Origin: Chlorobiota bacterium
Lineage (GTDB): Bacteria > Bacteroidota > Ignavibacteria > OLB7
Direction: 5' to 3'
Length of the DNA stretch: 64,000 nucleotides
Assembly (NCBI GenBank): GCA_028287785.1
Contig: JAQBOZ010000003.1
Span: 17,648 to 81,647 of the forward strand
Of this stretch, positions 26,315 through 33,525 are shown piece after piece (the first letter of the stretch is position 1; each line of letters begins with the position of its first letter). The notes beneath the pieces are model-generated. The model was given only the letters and a program-made list of their open reading frames with translations. It was not told the DNA's origin and made no database searches. Made by a program: the position numbers and the translations under genes.

Positions 26315-26608
26315 ATGAACAGGAAACCGGAATATGGAATGGGCGAGCGCTCCAATGGAATCGAGGAACGCCTGGGTACGAGAGCCGATGAACACGGATT
26401 TACGGGAAAACACGGTGAAATACCGGGTGGCGGCCAGGGACATTTCGGACAGAGCGCCCGCATCAGCGATCAGGGATCGCATGGCAGAAAGCAACGGGGC
26501 GAGACGAAGCAGGAGCTTGGATCGCACGGCGGAGCCCGACGCTCCCATGAAAACCCTGGAAAGAGCCACGATAGCGGAACGAAGGGTTCGAGCGGCCGCA
26601 TAGAGTAA
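26315..26608 (+). CDS. Small Gly/His-rich hydrophilic protein
   Basis: A 97-residue frame starting at ATG 26315 with GGAGG six bases upstream. It contains no Cys or Trp and few hydrophobics, with many Gly, Arg, Glu, Ser and His (GKHGEIPGGGQGHFGQ). This composition resembles general-stress or disordered proteins, but no family is recognised. The clear ribosome site and the terminator 54 bp past the stop favour a real gene. Confidence 0.55.
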   Translation: MNRKPEYGMGERSNGIEERLGTRADEHGFTGKHGEIPGGGQGHFGQSARISDQGSHGRKQRGETKQELGSHGGARRSHENPGKSHDSGTKGSSGRIE

Positions 26609-26661
26609 CGCGAAGCTCACGCTGACCGAATAATCATAATTCAGTCACATGGTATATGTGA

Positions 26662-26707
26662 AAGCTCCGGCGGGCCTGGTATCAACCAGACGCACCGGAG
26701 CTTTTTT
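26662..26707 (+). terminator. Rho-independent terminator
   Basis: AAAGCTCCGG (26662-26671) pairs with CCGGAGCTTT (26696-26705). A small inner stem (CTGGT/ACCAG) lies in the loop, and T continues to 26707. It ends the small Gly-rich protein gene. Confidence 0.9.
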
Positions 26708-26821
26708 CATTCATATCATAATGCGGCATGTTACACGCTCGTGATTTCCGCTGAATATATCCGCTGTAATCCACAATTATATTCGACGATTATTTTTTAT
26801 CATGATATGTTCATTAATCAA

Positions 26822-26854
26822 ATCTCCCCGACCTCGATAGGAAGCCGGGGAGAT
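26822..26854 (-). terminator. Probable terminator of the Tyr/Pro-rich lipoprotein gene
   Basis: ATCTCCCCG (26822-26830) pairs with CGGGGAGAT (26846-26854). On the minus strand it is followed by TTGATTAATG, a poor T-tract. It lies 80 bp beyond the stop at 26934. Confidence 0.55.
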
Positions 26855-26933
26855 CCATATATGTACAGCGGAATTTCACCGCGCCTGTAGTTGTTTGCAA
26901 TCGACTCTTGTTCCGACCATCGTCGTATCGCGC

Positions 26934-28091
26934 TCAATCGTTCTTGACACCGCTCGATGTCGCCGCCGGGTCGGTCGCGTTCCCGGATTCGTTCCGGGTT
27001 GCCACCGGGGCGACTTTTGATGTTGTTCCCACCTTGACCCCTGCTCCGACTGCCCCGGCATCGCGCCGAACCGCCGACGTGCCCGCGGCCGGCGCTTCCT
27101 TCTTCTGCTCCGTTCCCGCCTTTTCCGATTGTACCGGCGTCTCGTTCTTTATCGGGGCCGTGATCTGGCTGCTGACGGAGGAATTATGCCCCTCCGATGC
27201 TTTGACAACCGGCGCCGTGGTGGTGGGAGATGCCTTCCGGCGCGCATCCGATTCCACCGCCGAGCCTTGTGACGCCTGCTTCTTCTCGTCAGTTGCACGG
27301 CGTATCACACTATCGCGATGCGCTTCCGATTCCACGCCCGCCGGCTTCGAGCTTTCCGCCAGCGAGCCCGACAGATCGTGATGCTGCGCGCTGGCCGTCG
27401 GGGTTGACGCGCCGGTGCTGGCGGGCTGCTCGCGCCGGGGATCGGATGCGCCCGTGGTCTGTTTCGTGTCGGGACGGCCGTGGAGAATATCGCTCCGCCC
27501 GTCACCTGTCCGTTCCACCGGCGTATCCCGGCGCGGCGGCGAATCATCCCTGCCGCTCACGACCGGATTCCGATCGGCAACCGGACTATCTCCCTTTGGC
27601 TTTTCCCCGGTTTTATGACTGAATGGCTCCTCGCTTCCAACCGAAGCGGGACGATCGCGATGGACATCGGCGCGGAACGGATCGGCGGAATCGATGGGAT
27701 GTGAAGCCGAGGGATTGCGGCGCACCGTTGACTCGCGACTATTGGCCGGCGCCGTTCCGCCATTATCGGTTAATCCGCCATTATTCTGTGGCGGGCGCTG
27801 GCTCTGCTGGCCGGGATAGTAGTAGTAATTATCGCCGGGATAATACCACGAATAATTCGGGGAATATGGCGGGTAGTAATAATGATTGGAATACGCCGGA
27901 TCATAATACGGAGGCGCGTACTGCGGATATCCCGGATATGCCGCGGCGCTGTTGCCGCCGGAAGTCTGGGGGTTTGCACCCGCGGCCACCTGCCCTCCGG
28001 GATAAATATTCGTAATGGTGACACATCCGCCCAGCGTGCATGATGCACAGAAGGCTATTGCAAGGGCACTACGTAACGTCAGGGATTCCAT
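26934..28091 (-). CDS. Tyr/Pro-rich, mostly disordered lipoprotein
   Basis: The 385-residue protein has a lipobox (TLGGC, Cys23). Residues about 45-100 are dominated by Tyr, Pro, Asn and Ser (YPGYPQYAPPYYDPAY; SWYYPGDNYYYYPGQQ). The remaining 280 residues are hydrophilic and rich in Ser, Thr, Arg, Glu and Ala without predicted fold. The Tyr/Pro segment recalls amyloid-like or adhesive low-complexity segments, but that is only an analogy. Function unknown. It is on the opposite strand to the surrounding regulatory-domain genes. Confidence 0.65.
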   Translation of the reverse strand: MESLTLRSALAIAFCASCTLGGCVTITNIYPGGQVAAGANPQTSGGNSAAAYPGYPQYAPPYYDPAYSNHYYYPPYSPNYSWYYPGDNYYYYPGQQSQRPPQNNGGLTDNGGTAPANSRESTVRRNPSASHPIDSADPFRADVHRDRPASVGSEEPFSHKTGEKPKGDSPVADRNPVVSGRDDSPPRRDTPVERTGDGRSDILHGRPDTKQTTGASDPRREQPASTGASTPTASAQHHDLSGSLAESSKPAGVESEAHRDSVIRRATDEKKQASQGSAVESDARRKASPTTTAPVVKASEGHNSSVSSQITAPIKNETPVQSEKAGTEQKKEAPAAGTSAVRRDAGAVGAGVKVGTTSKVAPVATRNESGNATDPAATSSGVKND

Positions 28092-28393
28092 AATAACGGC
28101 TCCGGAAAGGGATTTCGGGAGATGGGGATCAGCGCGGGAGCATCATCATGCGCCCTGCATCACCATCAGTAATTATTGCTTCCCGGATGACAGGCTCATG
28201 TGAACGAAGGTTGAACGGCAAAGAATGAATTTTTCGTAATGGAAGGCTCCGGCTACAATACCGAAAAACAGGATTTCAGTGGGAAGTAACAACATCGGTG
28301 GCCCGGTGTATGTTGTTCACGGCCTGGAATATCATCGAGAGCTTCTCATGAAACCAGATTTCCTCCAACGACCGCAGCCGGAAAGAGAACGAC

Positions 28394-28789
28394 ATGCACA
28401 AACGCCTGCTCGCATTGATCGGAGTGCTCATCCTTCCGGCTGCCCTCCATGCACAATCGCCCGGAACGTGTCTCAGGGGAAAGATCACTGACGCCAATGG
28501 CGTACCGCTGCCGGGAGCGATCATTGAAATCGTCGGGACCGGTCTGTGGGGGATTTCCGATGATGATGGAGAGTATTTCATCGAGAAGGTTCCCGACAGG
28601 GAATATTCGGTAACCATCACCGCGCGTGGCTACGACAGCATCATGAACAGCCCGATTATCCGCATCCGTAGCTGCTGGCCCATACAGTACCATTTCGAGA
28701 TGAGCCTCAGCCCGGAGCATCAAGTACCCCCCGTATCGGGTGAGGAGATCATCAACAGCGGGGAGGAGAAACCAGCAGTGCTGAAGTAG
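28394..28789 (+). CDS. Secreted single carboxypeptidase-regulatory-domain protein A
   Basis: The 131-residue protein has a signal peptide cleaved after LHAQ (residue 21) and one regulatory-like beta-sandwich (GKITDANGVPLPGAIIEI ... GEYFIEKVPDREYSVTITARGY). It ends in EEIINSGEEKPAVLK, a tail shared with the protein at 29055, which argues that this short form is complete and not broken. The 5' flank (CGCAGCCGGAAAGAGAACGAC before the ATG) is also shared with that gene, so the two are duplicates. Exported; function unknown. Confidence 0.78.
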   Translation: MHKRLLALIGVLILPAALHAQSPGTCLRGKITDANGVPLPGAIIEIVGTGLWGISDDDGEYFIEKVPDREYSVTITARGYDSIMNSPIIRIRSCWPIQYHFEMSLSPEHQVPPVSGEEIINSGEEKPAVLK

Positions 28790-28831
28790 CCGGTGAGGAA
28801 AAAAAGAGAAGGTGATACGTTGGATTCGATC

Positions 28832-28900
28832 ATGAAACAACGATTTCTTTTTCCCCCTCCGGTTCGGCAGGACCGGAGGGGATTGAAGCCGGCGCCAGGC
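28832..28900 (+). pseudogene. Possible leftover 5' end of a receptor-like gene
   Basis: The leader TTGGATTCGATCATGA resembles the leaders of the genes at 29532, 30192 and 31347 (CCGGATCAATCATGA type). It is followed by ATG-AAA-CAA-CGA and a few hydrophobic codons. No regulatory domain follows. I read it as a decayed member of the array, with low confidence. Confidence 0.25.
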
Positions 28901-29054
28901 GTTTCCGCGACTCATGCACTCCATTACGGGCCCGGAAGTTGCGCACGATTATGGGATGAACGACCCGATTTTCCACTGGATAACAGTGTTGGGATTGTGG
29001 ATGTTCCTCTCGTAACGAACTTCTTTCCAACGTACGCAGCCAGGAGAAAACGAC

Positions 29055-29504
29055 ATGAAGAAGAGCATGTTCGCATTCATCGCATTGCTGATCGCCCCCG
29101 TTGTTCTACATGCACAGGCACCCCGAGAGCGCCTTGTGGGAAGGATCGTGGATGGTAACGGCGCATCGCTGCCGGGAGCTGTCGTTGCAATTGCCGGAAC
29201 CGCTCTGCGAGGAATTTCCGGCGCTGACGGCTCATATTCCATCGAGGGAGTTCCCCCCGGAGATTATGAGGTGACTGTCGCGGCACACGGCTACTACATT
29301 ATCACGAACGAGACGCCCACGCACGTCGGCAGCGGGTGGATGGTGCACCGGAATTTCGAGTTGATGACGATACCGGATCATCAGTCCACCCCCATATCGT
29401 TCGAGGAAACCATCCGGCCGGCAGAGTCGGTTACTCCGGCTGTCGGGCAGACCGGAGATGAGATCATCAACAGCACGGAGCAGGAGAAGCCGCTGCTGAA
29501 TTAG
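29055..29504 (+). CDS. Secreted single carboxypeptidase-regulatory-domain protein B
   Basis: The 149-residue paralogue of the protein at 28394. It has a signal peptide ending LHAQ, the domain GRIVDGNGASLPGAVVAI ... GSYSIEGVPPGDYEVTVAAHGY, and the shared tail GDEIINSTEQEKPLLN. AGGAG lies ten bases upstream of the ATG. It precedes a frameshifted receptor-like gene by 27 bp, suggesting an original two-gene unit (small domain protein then receptor). Confidence 0.8.
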   Translation: MKKSMFAFIALLIAPVVLHAQAPRERLVGRIVDGNGASLPGAVVAIAGTALRGISGADGSYSIEGVPPGDYEVTVAAHGYYIITNETPTHVGSGWMVHRNFELMTIPDHQSTPISFEETIRPAESVTPAVGQTGDEIINSTEQEKPLLN

Positions 29505-29531
29505 AGAAAAACCGATGTACCGGAATCAATC

Positions 29532-30082
29532 ATGACCTTGTGGTTCCCCCTGCTTCTGTTGTTGACCGTCGGCACGATGCGGGCCCAGACGACCGGATCG
29601 CTGGCGGGAAGGGTGCTCGATTCAAATCGAAAGAGAATTGCGGGCGCCACGGTGGTCGTTCTGGGAACATCTCCGTTACGGGGAGCGATCACCAGGGTGG
29701 ATGGCTCCTATCGCATTGCCGGAATCCGTGCGGGAACATACGCGATAAAGGTTTCGGCCGTTGGATTCGAACAACGGCAGAGGGATACGGTGAAGATCTC
29801 CATCAACCACGAGAGCAGGCTGGAGGTCAGGCTCCGGAAGGCCGGGTCGGCAGCGCCGCCTGGCAATATCGTTCGGATCGGGGTCGTTCGGAGCAGTTCG
29901 CTCGATTCTTCATCACGCATATCATTGCAGAATGCGGTGATGCGGGCAATGCAGGCACATCCCAGGCTCAGGGGCGACAGAGTGGCGAATGGCGCACCAG
30001 AGCGACGGAGACATCGATCAGAGTGGATGGCATCCCGCCCGCGGATTCCACGAAACCGGCCGGAATGAGCGGCCCTCCATGA
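29532..30082 (+). pseudogene. Frameshifted TonB-dependent-receptor N-terminus
   Basis: The first frame (29532-30068, 178 residues) encodes a signal peptide, a regulatory-like domain (GRVLDSNRKRIAGATVVVLG ... AGTYAIKVSAVGFE) and the start of a plug-like segment (RISLQNAVMRAMQ). It then becomes a meaningless basic tail. In the +2 frame, the same DNA from about 29957 reads GNAGTSQAQG ... ATETSIRVDGIPPADSTKPAG, a typical TonB plug motif, and stops at 30082. A one-event frameshift near 29950 joins the two. The beta-barrel that should follow is absent, so the gene is both frameshifted and truncated. Confidence 0.6.
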
Positions 30083-30191
30083 GGAGCAGCAAGGAGACCC
30101 GTATGAGGAAGATGATCGCGGCTGGAGCCGGCTGCTTCAGTCGCGATCGAACCACACGATCATCGAATAATCACAGCTAGCCGGATCAATC

Positions 30192-31313
30192 ATGAAGCCT
30201 CTCTTCCCCCTCCTTTCCGGTCTCTTCCTCCTGACCGGCATACTCCACGCGCAGACGACCGGCACGCTGTCCGGCAGAGTGCTGGACCAACGGAAGCATC
30301 CGATACTGGGCGCCACCGTCAGGCTTCTGGGGACTTCCCGCGGCGCCATCGTCAGGAGCGATGGTTCATTTATCATCAGCCGGGTTCCGGCGGGAACGTG
30401 CGACATCAAAGTGGCTGCCGTGGGATATGGTGTCAGGCTGCAATCGGTTCAGATCGACGCTGATCACGAGACGCGTTGGGATTTCATGCTCGCGCCGGCA
30501 GTACCGGACACCACCAGAATAAAAATTCCCGAAGAGGGGATGAAATCACCGAAGAGAGATTGGAATACCACAAGGCCACGCTCCTCCGCGACGGAACTGC
30601 ATGCGCCCCAGTCGCTGCTGGCGCCGAACGCCGATGAGACGCGGAGCAAAGCCGGGCCGGCCGTTACCGGCAGGCAGAAGCCAACGCCTGGCGAGAGTAC
30701 CTTCACGAATCTTCAGAAGGCGGTGGCGCGCGCGGGCGGCGTCAGCACGCCACAGCCGACCTCCCACGACCATGTCACTGCCAGTCCGCACGTCAGAGGA
30801 ATCGTCGGCGAAATACGTATCGACAACATCAAACTGAAGCGTCCCCGCATTCCGAAGGTTTCCTACGCGCGATATGTGGAGGATGGCGAGCCGGCGGCAT
30901 CGCAGGGCTTTACAATCAGAGGGAGCCGGGGAGAGATCAACCTTTTCGTTGGCATAGAGGTTGGCGATCCCTTTGTGGGAGGGTTCGGATCACCCACTGA
31001 TTGCTGTTACAGTGTCATTCCGATATCGGAGGAAATCGAGAGCATCGGCGGGTTCGAGCCGGAGTTTGGCGATGTGGTCAATCTCCGGCCGGAGGAGATC
31101 GGCACCGACGTGATTACGCCAGTAGAATATTGCCGCGTGACCGGCAGCGACCCGTACAGGATCACGGACTCCCGGTTCACGTCGTTCGTGCAGTCGCTCA
31201 GCGATCCGTTCTCGGCCGATGGGCGGTTGCACCGCAGGGGGAGCTTTCCACGGAGAAGATCATCGATCATCCACTATTATTCCCAGCCGGCTGTGCTCCG
31301 GAGCGCCTTCTAG
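30192..31313 (+). CDS. Regulatory-domain plus TonB-plug protein lacking a barrel
   Basis: The 373-residue protein has a signal peptide ending LHAQ (about residue 21) and a carboxypeptidase-regulatory-like domain (about 22-105; GRVLDQRKHPILGATVRLLG). A linker leads to a plug-like domain: TFTNLQKAVARAGGV, then SQGFTIRGSRGEINLFVGIEVGDPFVGG and IESIGGFEPEFGDVV. In TonB-dependent receptors, the equivalent region precedes a barrel of 600 or more residues. Here the frame ends about 90 residues after the plug. It could be a truncated receptor or a working plug-only protein. Confidence 0.7.
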   Translation: MKPLFPLLSGLFLLTGILHAQTTGTLSGRVLDQRKHPILGATVRLLGTSRGAIVRSDGSFIISRVPAGTCDIKVAAVGYGVRLQSVQIDADHETRWDFMLAPAVPDTTRIKIPEEGMKSPKRDWNTTRPRSSATELHAPQSLLAPNADETRSKAGPAVTGRQKPTPGESTFTNLQKAVARAGGVSTPQPTSHDHVTASPHVRGIVGEIRIDNIKLKRPRIPKVSYARYVEDGEPAASQGFTIRGSRGEINLFVGIEVGDPFVGGFGSPTDCCYSVIPISEEIESIGGFEPEFGDVVNLRPEEIGTDVITPVEYCRVTGSDPYRITDSRFTSFVQSLSDPFSADGRLHRRGSFPRRRSSIIHYYSQPAVLRSAF

Positions 31314-31346
31314 CACGGCATCCAGATTTCAACTCCCGGAGCAATT

Positions 31347-31487
31347 ATGACCATCTCTCTGGCTCTCTCCCTGTTCCTTCTCGCCGGAGTGCCGAACGCG
31401 CAGACGTATGGAACATTGACCGGCTCCGTGCGCGATTCGGCAGGGAAGCCGCTCAGGGGCGGGAGCACAAGCGATTACCTGAGATAA
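31347..31487 (+). pseudogene. Truncated regulatory-domain gene at the island boundary
   Basis: A fresh start (MTISLALSLFLLAG...NAQ) with signal peptide and the first strands of the same domain (GTLTGSVRDSAGKPLRG) breaks off into an unrelated GSTSDYLR and a stop. In its paralogues GAT... would follow. The break coincides with the shift from GC-rich to AT-richer DNA, marking where the following operon joined the chromosome. Confidence 0.7.
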
Positions 31488-31598
31488 TAGCTGGCATGTG
31501 CCATGCTTCCGGCACAGAGACTTGTTGACATCATTATTCCTCCAGACCTACAGCCAACCACACATAAGACCTTCCGATCAAAAAAATCTCCAAAAAAC

Positions 31599-31647
31599 TT
31601 GCGTAGTCAAATAGCTACGCATATATTTGCAGTCAAATGACTACGCA
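31599..31647 (+). promoter_or_regulatory. Bacteroidota-type promoter overlapped by two ArsR-type operators
   Basis: A TTG at 31599-31601 and TATATTTG at 31622-31629 fit the Bacteroidota -33 / -7 (TAnnTTTG) pattern with 20 bp between. Two inverted repeats overlap these boxes: GCGTAGTCAAATAGCTACGC (31601-31620) and GCAGTCAAATGACTACGC (31629-31646). Their half-sites share GTAGTCA. The regulator's ATG is at 31648, so the leader is very short. Autorepression by the encoded ArsR protein is the likely use. Confidence 0.65.
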
Positions 31648-31968
31648 ATGAATTTAAGACGAGACGTATTTCAAGCCATAGCAGACCCGACAAGAAGAGC
31701 CATACTTCTATTGGTGGCCTCACAAGCCATGACTGCCGGAGCCATAGCTTCAAACTTTGACACGGCAAGGCCGACCGTTTCAAAACACCTGCAAATACTC
31801 ACCGAGTGCGAATTGCTCGAACAAGAGCAAAACGGCAGGGAGATTTACTATCATATCAACGCAAAAAAAATGAAAGAGGTGGCCGATTTCATCGAACCAT
31901 TCCGCAAGATGTGGGAAGACAGATTCAACAAACTGGAAACCATAATGAAAAAACATAAAAGCAGATAA
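31648..31968 (+). CDS. ArsR-family winged-helix repressor
   Basis: A 106-residue winged-helix protein starting [20 protein letters not shown], the classic ArsR opening. The recognition helix is near [15 protein letters not shown] and the wing is [20 protein letters not shown]. It has no CxC metal site, so it belongs to the ArsR group paired with SRPBCC proteins, not to metal sensors. It is the first gene of an operon with the AHSA1-like protein two bases downstream. Base composition is visibly more AT-rich than the flanks. Confidence 0.92.
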   Translation: MNLRRDVFQAIADPTRRAILLLVASQAMTAGAIASNFDTARPTVSKHLQILTECELLEQEQNGREIYYHINAKKMKEVADFIEPFRKMWEDRFNKLETIMKKHKSR

Positions 31969-31969
31969 G

Positions 31970-32434
31970 ATGGAACAAAAAACAAGGATCAGGGCCGAAG
32001 ACGGCAGACAGGAACTAGTGATAACAAGGGAATTCGATTTGCCATTGGAATTGCTTTTTAAAGCGTATGTGGAGCCCGGCATAGTCGAGCAATGGATGGG
32101 AACGAAAGTGCTGAAGCTTGAAAATAAAAAGCACGGCAGTTGGCAATTTGAAACAACCGATGCTCAAGGAAACAGATACAGGTGGAATGGGGTGATCCAT
32201 GAGTTTGCTCCGAACCGGAAAATCACACGAACCTTCGAATTTGAGGATATGCCTTTTGGCGTTCAACTCGAGTTCCTGGAATTCGAGCAACTTACCGACG
32301 GCACCAGCAGACTCAGCATGCACATAGTATATGAATCCGTCACGCACAGAGACCAGATGCTGCGAATAGGGATGGCTCAAGGGATGAATATGGCGCATAA
32401 CCGTTTACAGGACATCGCAAGCAAATCAGAATAG
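31970..32434 (+). CDS. SRPBCC / AHSA1-like domain protein
   Basis: The 154-residue protein shows the AHSA1-type START-like fold: ITREFDLPLELLFKAYVEPG at the start, WMGTKVLKLENKKHGSWQFET, and a C-terminal helix LRIGMAQGMNMAHNRLQDIA. Cytoplasmic, probable small hydrophobic-ligand binder. It begins one base after the ArsR stop. Paired ArsR-SRPBCC genes are common in Bacteroidota; the ligand is generally unknown. Confidence 0.9.
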   Translation: MEQKTRIRAEDGRQELVITREFDLPLELLFKAYVEPGIVEQWMGTKVLKLENKKHGSWQFETTDAQGNRYRWNGVIHEFAPNRKITRTFEFEDMPFGVQLEFLEFEQLTDGTSRLSMHIVYESVTHRDQMLRIGMAQGMNMAHNRLQDIASKSE

Positions 32435-32440
32435 CACATC

Positions 32441-32824
32441 ATGACAAAGAGAAATAAAATCATCTATTGGATTTCCACTGTCTGGCTTGCATTGGGAATG
32501 CTGGCAAGTGGCTTGCAGCAGATATTTCACATGAAAGGGTTTGTTGATATAATTACTCATTTAGGGTATCCATTATATTTCTCGTACATCCTCGGTGTCT
32601 GGAAAATACTTGGAGTAGCAGCTATTGTAATTCCAAAGTTCAGCCTGTTGAAGGAATGGGCGTATGCGGGCTTTTTCTTTGCCATGTCGGGAGCGGCATT
32701 TTCGCATATCGCATCGGGTGATTCCATAAGTGAAACAGCTCCCTCGCTGGTGCTTCTGACCCTGACTGTTGTATCGTGGTATTTCAGACCTGCCGACAGG
32801 AACATCACTTCAACCAATCGATAA
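32441..32824 (+). CDS. DoxX-like small membrane protein
   Basis: A 127-residue protein with four membrane helices (about 8-25, 45-64, 72-90, 99-115). The motif TVWLALGMLASGLQQIFHMKG followed by LGYPLYFSYILGVWKILG is the DoxX-like family signature. Inner membrane; members are linked to redox or thiol chemistry in some bacteria, but this one is not characterised. It is the third gene of the AT-richer operon. Confidence 0.9.
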   Translation: MTKRNKIIYWISTVWLALGMLASGLQQIFHMKGFVDIITHLGYPLYFSYILGVWKILGVAAIVIPKFSLLKEWAYAGFFFAMSGAAFSHIASGDSISETAPSLVLLTLTVVSWYFRPADRNITSTNR

Positions 32825-32829
32825 ATAGA

Positions 32830-33411
32830 ATGAATCCCAAGGTCGACAGATATCTGAGCAAAGCCAAAAAATGGCAGAAGGAATTGGAGAAATTGAGGAT
32901 GACCATTCTCGACTGTCACCTGACCGAAGAATTGAAATGGGGCGTTCCCTGTTACACGTTTCAGGAAAGCAACGTAGTTTTAATACATGCGTTTAAAGAA
33001 TACTGTGCGATTCTGTTTGTCAAAGGTGCATTGTTGAATGATGCCAATGGCATTCTAATCCAGCAAACGAAGAACACGCAGGCGGCCCGCCAGATCCGGT
33101 TCACCGATGTTCGAGAAATAGTTGAGATGGAAGATGTCCTGAAAGCCTGCATTTATGAAGCCATTGAAGTGGAAAAAGCCGGCCTGAAAGTGGAGTTCAA
33201 GAAGGACACGGAATTCATAATCCCTGAAGAATTTCAAAATACATTAGATGAAATCCCCGCCTTGAAAACCGCTTTCGACGCGTTGACGCCGGGACGGCAA
33301 AGAGGATACATCCTTTATTTTTCCGCGCCCAAACAATCCAGAACCCGGGAGTCGAGGGTTGAAAAATGCATGCAGCAGATTCTCAATGGAAAGGGACTGA
33401 ATGATCAGTAA
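32830..33411 (+). CDS. YdeI/OmdA-family protein (DUF1801 plus OmdA)
   Basis: The 193-residue protein has an N-terminal DUF1801 domain (MNPKVDRYLSKAKKWQKEL ... ELKWGVPCYTFQESNVVLI) and a C-terminal bacteriocin-resistance OmdA-like segment (IPEEFQNTLDEIPALKTAFDALTPGRQRGYILYFSAPKQSRTRESRVEKC, in short pieces). YdeI of Bacillus belongs here. Biochemical function is unknown. It starts 3 bases after the DoxX stop codon and ends the foreign-looking operon. Confidence 0.9.
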   Translation: MNPKVDRYLSKAKKWQKELEKLRMTILDCHLTEELKWGVPCYTFQESNVVLIHAFKEYCAILFVKGALLNDANGILIQQTKNTQAARQIRFTDVREIVEMEDVLKACIYEAIEVEKAGLKVEFKKDTEFIIPEEFQNTLDEIPALKTAFDALTPGRQRGYILYFSAPKQSRTRESRVEKCMQQILNGKGLNDQ

Positions 33412-33458
33412 TTCGATGAACAAATAAATCGGTCGGAACCAGACCCCATCCAACGGCA

Positions 33459-33495
33459 AACGGCCCGCCCACGCATCTGCGCGGGGCGGGCCGTT
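33459..33495. terminator. Bidirectional terminator-like hairpin
   Basis: AACGGCCCGCCC (33459-33470) pairs perfectly with GGGCGGGCCGTT (33484-33495), with an inner CGCA/TGCG stem. It sits between the convergent YdeI and M16 genes. The composition is GC-rich again, marking the return to resident DNA. Confidence 0.8.
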
Positions 33496-33525
33496 GGTTT
33501 ATCGGCCGGAATGGTTTCGGGAGGC

